From Hamadaea sp013361475 (lineage in GTDB: Bacteria > Actinomycetota > Actinomycetes > Mycobacteriales > Micromonosporaceae), in NCBI RefSeq assembly GCF_040654195.1, contig NZ_JBFAHM010000011.1, forward strand, positions 62,001-126,000: a DNA stretch of 64,000 bases. Direction: 5' to 3'. Numbering within the stretch: position 1 is the first letter of the stretch; every line of letters begins with the position of its first letter. Below are positions 50,404 to 59,062 of the stretch, in pieces. A program made the position numbers and the translations under genes. The notes below the pieces were generated by a model. It saw only the letters and a program-made list of their open reading frames with translations. It searched no databases and was not told the DNA's origin.

Positions 50404-52518
50404 TCAGTACCACTTCACTTCGAGCAGGACCGTGCCTTGCACGTAAAACTTGCTGGGCCCGGCGAGCAGCGCGCCGAAGGACACCTTGTAGTTCGGCCCG
50501 AGGTCGAGCAATGTGTCCGGGTCGATGCGCCGAGTGGTCCCGTTCGTGGCGTAGATCTTGCCGTCGCCGGGCTCCCAGGCCATGTTGACCGCCCGTGGCT
50601 GGAAGTTCGTCACCGTCGGCCAGTTGTACGCGAAGTACTGCTGGCTGCGCAGGAGACTGCCGTCGGCGGGGTTCACTTCGAACGCCGTTCCATAGGTCAT
50701 GCCGAACAGGCGGCCCTGCCCGTCGAAGGCCAGCCCGCTGACGCCCTGTTCACTGGGCAGGGGAGTCGACGACCACAGCACGTCACCACTGGTGGCGTCC
50801 ATGGCGAAGACCTGACCGGGCGACTTGGTGGAGTCGAAGTTGCAGCATCCCAGCGAGCCGCCGTAGAGGATGCCGTCACGGTAGGTCAGGGCCGAGATCT
50901 GGTTGGAGCCGGTCACGAGCCCGTCGGTCCACGTACGCAGTGATCCGGTCACTGGATCGTAGAGCGTGACCGCGCCGTGGTTCTGGCTGTTCTTGGGCGA
51001 GGTTCCGATCGCGACGTACGGGCCGGCGCTGGTGACCGTCCAGGGACGTTCCTGCCCGGAACTCTTCAGATCGAACAGGAACTTCGGGTTGCTGTCGGAG
51101 AACGGCTGCGCTGGGTCGAACTCCCAGAGCTGCGCGTTGGGGTAGACCCCGAAGTACATCTTCCCGTTGTGCGCAGCCATGCCCTCGATCTGGTGGTGGA
51201 ACGGATACTCCGCCCAGGTGGTCGTGGCCGGGTCGTACACGGCCAGGCCGCCCTGGAAGTAACCGCCGGCGTAGATGCGCCCATCCGGTCCGGCCGCCAG
51301 CGATCTCGGCGCCGTCTGCGTACCCTTCAGACCGGCGACCGGCCCGAACGTTCCGGTCCCCGTGACGGTGTCGAACCGCCACACCTCCGACAACGATGTG
51401 CCGCCAATGATGGCCTCGTGCCCGGTGGCGGGATCGATCATGCGGCCCATCGCCTTGCCTGCGCCCAGACCACCTTTGTCCGACTGCTCCGGTCCGCCGC
51501 GGAAACCCGTGCCGGTCAGCTGCTTGCGCTTGGGGTCGTACCGCTTCAGTTCGCCGTCGGCCACCAGGTACACCCGGCCCAGCTGGTCGGCTGAGGTGAG
51601 GGTCTGACCGGCGTACCCGGCGATCTTGTCGTGCCAGGTCAGCGTCTTCAGGTCGAGCACCCAGCCCTCGGACGCCGTCGTGCCGCCCGCGAACAGGACG
51701 TAGAGATATCCGGCCTCATCTTCCATCTGGTACGCGTACTTGTCGGTGGCCATACCGGGCGGGGGTGCGATCGCCAGTCGCCGACCGGAGTTCGGGTCGA
51801 CCTGCCACAGTCCGGTGGTCTGACCCAGTCCGGCGTAGATCTTGCCCTCGGCGTACTCGACCGACCGGACGTAGCCGAACTGCGCGCCAAAGTCGCCGTA
51901 GTCGCGGTAGGTCCTGGTCTCGGCGGACCAGCCGAACAGGCGTCCGCCGGGCAGCGGCGCCGGCCCGAAGAACTCGCTGGTTCCGATGTAGAAGTTGCCT
52001 TGGTTGTCGGTGTCGCCTTCCCAGGTGAAGCTCGTCCGCGGGCTGGGCCGGCCCAGGTCTTCCAGCTGGGTCGCCTGCCAGGGCAGCCGGTATACGTGAC
52101 CGAAGCCGTAGGAGCTGACGAAGACCGTCCCGCGCTTGTCGATCGACACGCCCCAGGCGCCGGCAGCCCCGGTGTCCTTCGGGTCTTCGGTCGAGGCAGG
52201 GTTCGGCACGTAGAGGTCCAGCATGCGCAGGACCTTCCCAGCGAAGGGGTCGATCTCGGCGAGGTAACCGGGCTTACCGCTGACGGCCAGATATGTGCGC
52301 ACGCTGCCGTCGGGCATGACGGCGGTCTCGCCTCCGACGGAGGTGGTGGAGTAGAGCGGGATGTTGCCGCGGTTCCACCATTGTGGGGTTGTCGTGTCGG
52401 CCGCGGCGACGGTCGCAGGCCCGGTGATCGAGGTGGCCACCAGTACCACGGCGGCGGCGACGGCGGCCAAAGCCGGGCGGCGGGCCGACCGCCAAAGGGT
52501 TGGACGGGGGATGGGCAC
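50404..52518 (-). CDS. Secreted beta-propeller (PQQ/quinoprotein-like) protein
   Basis: A 704-residue exported protein beginning at a GTG after CGATCGGAGTC. The signal peptide ends near residue 40 (GPATVAAADT). The rest is a chain of about 40-60-residue beta repeats typical of propellers: GGETAVMPDGSVRTYLAVSG, GRVYLVADGELKRYDP, GPDGRIYAGGYFQGGLAVYD, and DATSGDVLWSSTPLPSEQG. No catalytic or heme-binding motif is visible. It is probably extracellular and substrate-binding. The upstream gene ends 29 nt away and uses a nearly identical ribosome-site context and an MPI start, so the two form one unit, closed by the 50343 terminator. Confidence 0.87.
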   Translation of the reverse strand: MPIPRPTLWRSARRPALAAVAAAVVLVATSITGPATVAAADTTTPQWWNRGNIPLYSTTSVGGETAVMPDGSVRTYLAVSGKPGYLAEIDPFAGKVLRMLDLYVPNPASTEDPKDTGAAGAWGVSIDKRGTVFVSSYGFGHVYRLPWQATQLEDLGRPSPRTSFTWEGDTDNQGNFYIGTSEFFGPAPLPGGRLFGWSAETRTYRDYGDFGAQFGYVRSVEYAEGKIYAGLGQTTGLWQVDPNSGRRLAIAPPPGMATDKYAYQMEDEAGYLYVLFAGGTTASEGWVLDLKTLTWHDKIAGYAGQTLTSADQLGRVYLVADGELKRYDPKRKQLTGTGFRGGPEQSDKGGLGAGKAMGRMIDPATGHEAIIGGTSLSEVWRFDTVTGTGTFGPVAGLKGTQTAPRSLAAGPDGRIYAGGYFQGGLAVYDPATTTWAEYPFHHQIEGMAAHNGKMYFGVYPNAQLWEFDPAQPFSDSNPKFLFDLKSSGQERPWTVTSAGPYVAIGTSPKNSQNHGAVTLYDPVTGSLRTWTDGLVTGSNQISALTYRDGILYGGSLGCCNFDSTKSPGQVFAMDATSGDVLWSSTPLPSEQGVSGLAFDGQGRLFGMTYGTAFEVNPADGSLLRSQQYFAYNWPTVTNFQPRAVNMAWEPGDGKIYATNGTTRRIDPDTLLDLGPNYKVSFGALLAGPSKFYVQGTVLLEVKWY

Positions 52519-52547
52519 TACTGACTCCGATCGTCAAACGGTAGACG

Positions 52548-53552
52548 TCAGGCGACGAACATGGCGGTGAGGGACTGATGGTTGGCCTCGACGATGATCG
52601 ACTCGGCTCCCGTGTTGGCGGTCACCCGGGTCGAGGCCTGAAAGTCGCGGGAGGTACACGCTGCACTCACCGGAACGCTGGTATGCCACGTATTGATCTT
52701 GAAGTGGTGGACGGTGTTGGTCACCGTCACCCCGGCCAGGTCGCCGTTGGTGGTCGTGACGCACACCGAGCCGTTGCTGTTGAGCTGATTCACGACGAGC
52801 TGAGTGCCGACGTAGGCGTACCCGCCGGTCAACCGGCCGCCGGCGCACAGCGGTTCGGGCGATGATCCGTAGCAGGTGGTGACGTTGACGTCGCCGATGG
52901 CTTGGATGCTCGTCACCCCGGCCGGGGCGGTGAACGTGACCGAGGCTGCGTAGTAGCCGGTGTCGACCCGCGTACGCGTCGGTTGATAGGTCTGGGCCGA
53001 AGCGGCTAGTACGCCAAACACGTCCTCGACGTAGGTCGAGCTCTCGACCCTGATCGACTCCGGATCGGAGCTGCCCGAATGGTCAATGAAGATCGCCTTG
53101 AGAGCGCAGGTCAGGTTGCCTGAGCTGGGTGCGGTGATCATCCCCCGGGTGAGGATCGTGGTCGATGCCCCGGCCAGCACGTTCTGCCCCGACACCAGCC
53201 GGTCGACCAGGGTCGACGAGCCGGCCTGGGTGCAATAGACCAGATGCGATGTCTCGGTGACGACGCTGGCCTGGGACACGATGAGCTTGCTGCTCAGGTA
53301 CTTCGTCGTTCCGGCCGGCACGACGATGCCGGCGTCGAGGTCGTGGACGATGGGATGGTCGTTGGTGGAGGTGGGCTGCACGGTGTAGACACCGGGCGCC
53401 CCGGTGTAGACGCGCAGCGCCGAGGCTGACGCGGGGGAGGCGGTGATGACGATGCAGGCGGCGGCGCAGACGAGGGCGGCGAGCAACGCGGGCGCCGATC
53501 GAAGGGGTCGCGACGGGGTCCAAGGGTGAATGTCGAGCTGAGCGATTGGCAC
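52548..53552 (-). CDS. Secreted hypothetical protein
   Basis: A 334-residue exported protein with a GTG start preceded by CGATCGGAGCC. The signal peptide is about 1-44 (VCAACIVITASPASASA). The mature part is rich in Thr, Ser, Val and Asn, with beta-strand character and several cysteines (VYCTQAG, LTCALKA, TTCYGSSPEPLC, VSAACTSRD) that could form disulfides outside the cell. No transmembrane segment, anchor or enzymatic motif is visible, and I do not recognise the family. It lies immediately upstream of the secreted propeller protein and downstream of a DasR/HutC-like palindrome, which suggests a regulated, surface-associated role. Confidence 0.8.
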   Translation of the reverse strand: MPIAQLDIHPWTPSRPLRSAPALLAALVCAAACIVITASPASASALRVYTGAPGVYTVQPTSTNDHPIVHDLDAGIVVPAGTTKYLSSKLIVSQASVVTETSHLVYCTQAGSSTLVDRLVSGQNVLAGASTTILTRGMITAPSSGNLTCALKAIFIDHSGSSDPESIRVESSTYVEDVFGVLAASAQTYQPTRTRVDTGYYAASVTFTAPAGVTSIQAIGDVNVTTCYGSSPEPLCAGGRLTGGYAYVGTQLVVNQLNSNGSVCVTTTNGDLAGVTVTNTVHHFKINTWHTSVPVSAACTSRDFQASTRVTANTGAESIIVEANHQSLTAMFVA

Positions 53553-53630
53553 GGTCGGCTCCGATCGTCCATCGATGGATGGTTACCAGGTGAGGTGCGA
53601 TCGGGAGCAGACTAACCCCGAATTGGTTAT

Positions 53631-53642
53631 CGGTCTAGACCG
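53631..53642. promoter_or_regulatory. DasR/HutC-type palindrome CGGTCTAGACCG
   Basis: A perfect 12-bp palindrome whose GGTCTAGACC core equals the core of the DasR-responsive element of Streptomyces (GntR/HutC family, amino-sugar control). It lies 79 nt upstream of the secreted protein starting at 53552 and 103 nt upstream of the ceramidase-like remnant at 53745. Confidence 0.55.
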
Positions 53643-53744
53643 GTATTACGATGCCAGGCATGGCTGACATGGTGGACATTGCGATCGAAGCGGGACAGGC
53701 CCGCATGCGGGTCGGGCCGGCCTCCTGATGCGGGTGATCACGCG

Positions 53745-53935
53745 ATGAGGACCGGGTACGCGACGAGCGGGCTGAGCGTGCCACTCGGCGCTGCGATGGG
53801 CGGGTACGCCTTCCGCGAGGGAACCGCCACCGGCACGCTGGACTCCTTGAACATCATCGTCACGTGGCACGACGGCACCCACCACCCAGCAGATCCGCCG
53901 CCTGCCCCTGCTTTCCTGCTTATGAGCAAGGGCGT
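53745..53935 (+). pseudogene. N-terminal fragment of a neutral ceramidase-like protein
   Basis: Reading from the ATG at 53745, the segment (VPLGAAMGGYAFREGTATGT, then LNIIVTWHDGT) resembles the conserved start of bacterial neutral/alkaline ceramidase-like hydrolases, which usually exceed 400 residues. After about 45 codons the frame changes character and enters the IS5-family remnant near 53930, so the gene is cut off. The rest of it does not occur in the window. Confidence 0.5.
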
Positions 53936-54245
53936 GTCTCATTTGGTGAGGCGTCGGTAGCAGATCAGGGTGCTGGCGATGGTGACGAAGGCTTCATAGT
54001 GGTCGCCTTTGCGGTCGTAGCGGCGGACGAGTCGCCGGTATCGCATGAGCCACGACATGCACGACTCGACGATCCATCCATCGATGGCGGCCCAGACGGG
54101 TAGAGGACTCGATGCCCTTCCGTGCGATCCGTACTGCGATGCCCCGGCGGCGTATCTCGGTGCGTAGGCCATGGCTGTTGTAGGCCTTGTCGGCGTGGAG
54201 CTTGTCCTTGGCCACCGGCCAACCCGAGCTTGCCTTGGGTGCCAT
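53930..54245 (-). mobile_element. IS5-family transposase 3' remnant
   Basis: On the minus strand, fragments KDKLHADKAYNSHGLRTEIR, GIAVRIARKGIESSTRLGRH, and WIVESCMSWLMRYRRLVRRY ending ASTLICYRRLTK match the C-terminal half of IS5/IS1647-like DDE transposases. A frameshift lies after GRHRW. The element starts at GGGCGTGTCTCATTT, a plausible terminal repeat. The 5' half of the transposase and the other end are missing; the sequence changes abruptly to the esterase gene near 54250. Confidence 0.8.
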
Positions 54246-54264
54246 TTCGCAGGAGCAGGTCGCC

Positions 54265-55173
54265 TCAGGCGGATGTCGCCTCGGGGTGCTCGAGCAGACC
54301 GTGCATCCTCATCCAGCTCACGAAGGAGTCGAACCAGTCGGTGCTGGTCGTCTCCTTCGGATACATGCCGAATCCGTGCCCGCCCTGCTCGTAGAAGTGG
54401 AGCTCCACGGGCCGCCCGGCAGCGCGCCAGCTCTCCACTAGCGGGAACCCGCTCGGGTCGATCAGGCCATCGTCTGCGGCAAGTGCGATGAACAGCGGCG
54501 GCGCGTCGTCGGGTACCTCGAACGCCGTGAGCGGACCGTAGATATCGCCGATGAAGGCCGGCTTCGCATCCTCGCCGACAAGGGCAGTGCCGACGGTGAG
54601 CATGGCACCGGCGGAGAAGCCGACCATGCCGACGCGCTCGGGATCGATTGTCCACTCGGACGCTCGGCTGCGCACGAGCGCGAACGCTGCGCGGGCGTCG
54701 GCGATCTGCGGGTCCAGGGCGCGGAGCGCGGTGGCTGGGTCATGCCAGTCCGATGGACGTGGTCCGGCCAGCATCGCCCTGAACGCTACGGCGAAGTCGT
54801 CAAGGTCCTCCGGGGTCGGCTTGAGCCGGTACTTCAGCACGAAGGCAGCTACGCCGCGGTTCGCGAGCGCGCGCGCAACGTCCCAGCCCTCGTTCTCCAT
54901 GGACAGGGACATGAATCCTCCGCCCGGAGCCACGATCACGGCGGCGCCCGTGGCCTTGGCCGGATCCGGCAGGAACGGCGTGAGCGTGGCGATGCCGACG
55001 TTGCGGGCGAACATGCTGCCGTACTCGCTGTGCCAAGCCTCTGGTGCCGAGGCGTTCGGCAGCTGCCCGGTTCCGAGCTCGATGGCGTCAGGCTGTGCGG
55101 GGATGGCGATCGGCGCCATCCCGTGCTTCTCGGGCACCGCGGGTGCGTAGCTGGTGGACGAGGCCGTGGTCAT
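54265..55173 (-). CDS. Alpha/beta-hydrolase esterase (acetylxylan-esterase/BD-FAE-like)
   Basis: A 302-residue cytoplasmic esterase. The start at 55173 (MTTASSTSYAPAVPEK) follows GGAGAG. The oxyanion-hole motif is VIVAPGGGFMSLS (HGGG-like). The nucleophile Ser is in VGMVGFSAGAMLT, the acid in LAADDGLIDP, and the catalytic His in QGGHGFGMYP. Such enzymes remove acetyl or feruloyl groups from plant polysaccharides, which fits the glycoside hydrolases upstream. The start codon overlaps the stop of the beta-helix gene by four nucleotides. The gene ends beside the IS remnant. Confidence 0.9.
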   Translation of the reverse strand: MTTASSTSYAPAVPEKHGMAPIAIPAQPDAIELGTGQLPNASAPEAWHSEYGSMFARNVGIATLTPFLPDPAKATGAAVIVAPGGGFMSLSMENEGWDVARALANRGVAAFVLKYRLKPTPEDLDDFAVAFRAMLAGPRPSDWHDPATALRALDPQIADARAAFALVRSRASEWTIDPERVGMVGFSAGAMLTVGTALVGEDAKPAFIGDIYGPLTAFEVPDDAPPLFIALAADDGLIDPSGFPLVESWRAAGRPVELHFYEQGGHGFGMYPKETTSTDWFDSFVSWMRMHGLLEHPEATSA

Positions 55174-56555
55174 GAGCTCTCCATTCGGGCGATGCGCCAA
55201 GAAAACGCGATGGCCGCGCTCGGCGCTGAGCATTTCGAGTCCACGAGGTACGGGCCGTGGCAGACCTCGACCATGAAGTCTTCGGCGGTGGAGGCGTAGA
55301 AGACGTTGCGCCGCACCAGGGTGCCCTGGGCCTGCCAGTCGAGCCACAGGGCACGGTGCGTGTGATGGATGGTGTTCCCGCTGATCACGGTGTCGATCGC
55401 GGCATGCAGCTTGATGCCGGCCACCTCGGCGCCGTGCCACTGACGCTTCACGTGAATGCGGGAGATGTGGTTGTCGCTGATGGTCGAGAACGCCGCCCCC
55501 AGGTGCCCGCCGACGCCGGCCTGCTCGCAGTCCCGGATCGTGTTGCGGCGCACCGTGTGGGAGCCGACGTGATCCCGGTCCCACGGGTGTGGTTCGCCCG
55601 CAGCGGGCCCGCGCAGGGCGAGCGCCCGCTGGATCACCTCGCGCTCGCGCTGTGTGCCGCCCTTGGCGCCCTTCGGTCCTGCGGCGGCCTCGTTCTGCCC
55701 GGTGCTGGCCTCTTTGCCCAGCGAGACGCCGACGTTCTTCGAGTCGGTGATCGTGTTGTCCTCGATCACCCAGCCCTTCGACCAGTGCGGGCCGATCAGG
55801 CCCTCTTGCAGCGCCGTGGGCGGGGCCCACTGCGTGGCGGCCTTCGTCAGGGTGAAGCCGCGAACCGTAATGTAGTCAATGCCCGTGGCGGCGGGCCAGA
55901 AGACGAACTTGCGCGCGTTGATCTCGATCTGGTGCTCCGCCGGGTCGGCACCCCCGAAGTTCGCCCAGATCGTGGTGACGTCGTCGCCCACCTCGCAGTA
56001 CCAGGTCAGCAGCGAGCCCGCCTGGTCGAACGAGTCCACGGTGACCTGGGGGTGCTCGATGCCGGCCATGGTCAGCGACTCGTACAACGACTTGCCGTCG
56101 AGATACACCTCGCCTGTGTGCCAGGTGTTGACCTGGTCGAAGAACCAGTCCCCACCGATGCGCTCGAGGTAGGGGTTGTGCGACCCGAACAGGGAGTTCG
56201 GCACGGTCGCCACCCAGACCGGGCCCGCCGAGCCGGCGTGCGGATGCCAGTCGGCGATCACCTCGGCACCCGAGATCGTCACCTTCTCGAACAGGCCATC
56301 CGCGCCCAGCGCAGCCTGGTAGGTGATCGGCGCAGCAGCCGTACCGCCGCGCGGCGGGTTCACCCACTCGCGGTACACGCCTTCGTGCACGACGACGGTG
56401 TCCCCCGGCTGAGCCAGCGCCGCCGCGGCACCGATCGTGAGCAGGGGGGCCTGCGCGGTTCCGGCGGCGGTGTCGGAACCAGACTTCGCGACGTGCAGCT
56501 CCATGCCGGTAACCTCAGCCTCAGGGACGGGGAAAGAAAGAGCGCTGCTGGCCAT
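55170..56555 (-). CDS. Right-handed beta-helix protein, GH141-like, C-terminally truncated
   Basis: A 461-residue protein, or 444 residues from the ATG at 56504 (MELHVAKSGSDTAAGT). The N-terminal GTAQAPLLTIGAAAALAQPG block and coil repeats such as IEDNTITDSKNVGVSL, VRRNTIRDCEQAGVGGHLGA and ISGNTIHHTHRALWLDWQAQ mark a pectate-lyase-like beta-helix of GH141 type (xylan or pectin-fucose-active enzymes). Members usually exceed 600 residues. Here homology stops at VEVCHGPYLVD and is replaced by about 24 unrelated residues before the stop that overlaps the esterase start. The 3' part is therefore deleted and activity is doubtful. There is no signal peptide, so it would work on imported oligosaccharides. 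Confidence 0.82.
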   Translation of the reverse strand: MASSALSFPVPEAEVTGMELHVAKSGSDTAAGTAQAPLLTIGAAAALAQPGDTVVVHEGVYREWVNPPRGGTAAAPITYQAALGADGLFEKVTISGAEVIADWHPHAGSAGPVWVATVPNSLFGSHNPYLERIGGDWFFDQVNTWHTGEVYLDGKSLYESLTMAGIEHPQVTVDSFDQAGSLLTWYCEVGDDVTTIWANFGGADPAEHQIEINARKFVFWPAATGIDYITVRGFTLTKAATQWAPPTALQEGLIGPHWSKGWVIEDNTITDSKNVGVSLGKEASTGQNEAAAGPKGAKGGTQREREVIQRALALRGPAAGEPHPWDRDHVGSHTVRRNTIRDCEQAGVGGHLGAAFSTISDNHISRIHVKRQWHGAEVAGIKLHAAIDTVISGNTIHHTHRALWLDWQAQGTLVRRNVFYASTAEDFMVEVCHGPYLVDSKCSAPSAAIAFSWRIARMESS

Positions 56556-56679
56556 TGATGATCTCGATTTCTAGAGTTTCTATCGGTACCTGGAGGTCTG
56601 CGTCTGGGTGCGATTACCTTGCGAGACGGTGGCGAGTCCAATTACGGCAGCCGGCGCGGATCGGGATTCCTGGCAAATC

Positions 56680-58770
56680 TCACTCGGTCTGCGTGAGCAG
56701 CAATGCCGCGGCAGAGAACGGCTCATTCAGCTCCACGGCTACTAGTTCCTCGGTCAGCTTGACCACGATCCCGCGGTGGGAGTAGAGGTCGCTGACCTCG
56801 TACCTGCCCGGTGGCAAAGCAACCTCGATCGGAGTTCGCTCAGCGGCTCCGAACCGGTGAGCGACGACCAGGATCTGGGCGCCGTCGTTGGACACTCGCC
56901 GGACTGCCTGCCACCCTTCGGGGTGCCGATAGCTGCTCACCTTCGGTCCAAAACGGTGACTGACACCGTTCTTGATCACCGGGACCGCCGCCCTGTAGAA
57001 GGTGATTGCCCGGGAGACCACAGCCCACTGCTCGTCACTCAGCTCGTGAATGTCACCCGATAGGCACATCCGGCCGAGCATGGTCGCGGTGAGCGAGTAC
57101 GCAAGCCGCTGTGGGGAGTCCTGCGCGCGCAGCACTGCCCAGATCTGGCTCTGCCGGGGGAGCAGTGCGCGTTGCACGTTGGCGGCGATGATGGGGATCT
57201 CCGCGCACTCGTGGGCGTCCGAGAATGACGACATGCTTGTGAGGGCCAGCATCGAGGGCTCCAGCCGGTGGCCGCCGGACGCGCAGTTCTCAATCACGAG
57301 CTCCGGCATCTCCTCGCGGATCATCCGGAAGAAGCCCTGGACTGCGGCCATCTGCTGTCGCAACCCCTCACCGAGGGACTCTGCTCCGTCGCAACCGATT
57401 CCGATGCTGTTGTTGTAGTCGACTTTGAGATAGCCGAAGCCGTTGGCCTTGAGGAAGTCGATCACCCGGTCTTTGAGGTACCCGATCACGAACGGGTCGC
57501 GGAAGTCCCAGAAGCGCCGGCCGCCTACGGTGACGGGAACGCCGTCGCGCTTGACCAGGTGGTCGGTCAGCGTGAATGACGTGGCCCGGGAGCCGACCGT
57601 CTCGAACTCGAACCAGATGCCGGGGATCATCCCGGCGGACCGCACGTGATCAAGCACCTCGGTCAGCCCGTCGGGGAACGTTCGGCGATCCAGTGCCCAG
57701 TCGCCGTGACCGTTGAACCATTCACTGCCCTCGGCCTTGTACCAGCCGCTGTCGATGACGAGATATCGGATCCCTTTGCCCGCAAGCCGGTCGACGATCG
57801 CACCAAGGTTCTGCGGCGACGGCGAACCCCAGGTAGTGCAGTATTCATTGAAGATGACGGGCAGAGCCTCTTCGACCGCGGGCACATCCAGGAAGAGCTG
57901 GTGGCGAGCCGTCAACCGGTGGGCGGCGTCGTCCACTCCACCCTGCGTGACCGTCAGGTATGCGACGGGGGTACGGAACTCCTCCCCGGGAGCCACGCTC
58001 TTCGTCCAGTGGCCCAGCTCACGGTCCGCTAGCCCGCCCGACAGGTTGAGGGCGGCGTCCGTCCGGCCTAGCTCGATCTGCCACGAGGCCGGGTGGGCAA
58101 TCTGCACGCCCCAGCAGACGCCAGCGCGGCTGTCCTCGAGGAACGCCGTCGGGAAGAACCCTTGCACTGGCCAAGATCCGACCTGACCGAAGCGCAGGCA
58201 CCGCTCCCAGCTGGCCCAGGCTGGCTCCAGGCTCAGGTCCTCGACGTGGTCAGACACCAGACGCCCCTCACCCGACCAGGCGCTGCGCAGCCTGTGCAGG
58301 ATCAGATCGCCTGGGGCATCGTCGCCGGCGAAGGGCGTCAGACCAGTGAGCGAGAACGACGAGAGCAGCTCTAGCGTCACCGTGTCCGGTCCCTCGTTGC
58401 GAAGCACAGCAAATGAGTCCAGCGCAGCCTCGCCCGATTGCCACCGCAGATGGTGTTCGACGAGGCACCCTTGGTGCGTGCGCAGGAGGGTCACGACCGT
58501 GACACCGGCGTCGGTCCTGTCCTCGAACTGCGACTCGAGGGTGAGCGTGGCGACAGTGCCTCCGTTTCGCAACGAACGACCGGCCGAACCGCCCGGGTAT
58601 GTGTCACCGACGGTCTTGATCTGGACGAGCGAGTCGATGGCAGACGATTTCTCGGCGACCTGGCCTGCCATTGATGCCGGGAAGAGCATCATTCCCACCG
58701 GCCCGCCCGGACCAGGCTGCATGTAGCGGGCGATCGTGTCCCCGAGGACGTAGTCCGTCAGGACTTCCAC
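56680..58770 (-). CDS. GH36 family alpha-galactosidase
   Basis: A 696-residue cytoplasmic glycoside hydrolase. The GTG at 58770 follows AGGAG by five nucleotides, so the longer in-frame extension to 58986 is not part of the native gene. An N-terminal beta-sandwich (1-250) precedes the TIM barrel. The nucleophile Asp is in FGYLKVDYNNSIG and the acid/base Asp in SFSDAHECAE. Substrate-pocket motifs VIDSGWYKAEG and ENCASGGHRLEP fit the GH36 tetrameric subgroup. It would remove alpha-1,6-galactose from imported oligosaccharides. It lies between the ABC-transporter genes and the beta-helix/esterase pair, all co-oriented. The upstream part of the transcript contains a permease fragment. Confidence 0.92.
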   Translation of the reverse strand: MEVLTDYVLGDTIARYMQPGPGGPVGMMLFPASMAGQVAEKSSAIDSLVQIKTVGDTYPGGSAGRSLRNGGTVATLTLESQFEDRTDAGVTVVTLLRTHQGCLVEHHLRWQSGEAALDSFAVLRNEGPDTVTLELLSSFSLTGLTPFAGDDAPGDLILHRLRSAWSGEGRLVSDHVEDLSLEPAWASWERCLRFGQVGSWPVQGFFPTAFLEDSRAGVCWGVQIAHPASWQIELGRTDAALNLSGGLADRELGHWTKSVAPGEEFRTPVAYLTVTQGGVDDAAHRLTARHQLFLDVPAVEEALPVIFNEYCTTWGSPSPQNLGAIVDRLAGKGIRYLVIDSGWYKAEGSEWFNGHGDWALDRRTFPDGLTEVLDHVRSAGMIPGIWFEFETVGSRATSFTLTDHLVKRDGVPVTVGGRRFWDFRDPFVIGYLKDRVIDFLKANGFGYLKVDYNNSIGIGCDGAESLGEGLRQQMAAVQGFFRMIREEMPELVIENCASGGHRLEPSMLALTSMSSFSDAHECAEIPIIAANVQRALLPRQSQIWAVLRAQDSPQRLAYSLTATMLGRMCLSGDIHELSDEQWAVVSRAITFYRAAVPVIKNGVSHRFGPKVSSYRHPEGWQAVRRVSNDGAQILVVAHRFGAAERTPIEVALPPGRYEVSDLYSHRGIVVKLTEELVAVELNEPFSAAALLLTQTE

Positions 58771-58803
58771 AACTACTCCTTTCACAGACCCTGTCGAGGT
58801 AGC

Positions 58804-58938
58804 ACCCGCCGCTGAGAACAGGATCATCGTCGCCAAGACGGCCTTCGACAGCGGCAGCACGATCCGGACGAAGATGCCGAACCAGCCGAGCCCGTCAATC
58901 TGAGCGGCCTCCTGGAGCTCGCGCGGCAGGCTCTCGAA
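58804..58938 (-). pseudogene. Fragment of a carbohydrate ABC permease in frame upstream of the GH36 gene
   Basis: Forty-five codons read FFESLPRELQEAAQIDGLGW and then FVRIVLPLSKAVLATMILFS, the EAA loop and following helix of a MalG/LplC-type permease. Sequence on both sides is unrelated, so the permease lost both ends. The frame continues without a stop into the GH36 coding region. Confidence 0.75.
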
Positions 58939-59062
58939 GAACGACTTCGGCGGCGTGGACCCGGGGTGATCGGCGGTCCACGCCACTGACCGACATCGCC
59001 GGGCATGCTCAGCCTTGACGGAGCCTCACCCCGAGACAACTCAGGTCCACGGCTGGAGAGCG

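Noticed and set aside
54265..55830. Longer esterase frame starting at 55830
   Set aside because: The extra 219 residues overlap the beta-helix gene in another frame, while the ATG at 55173 has a ribosome site and matches esterase length.
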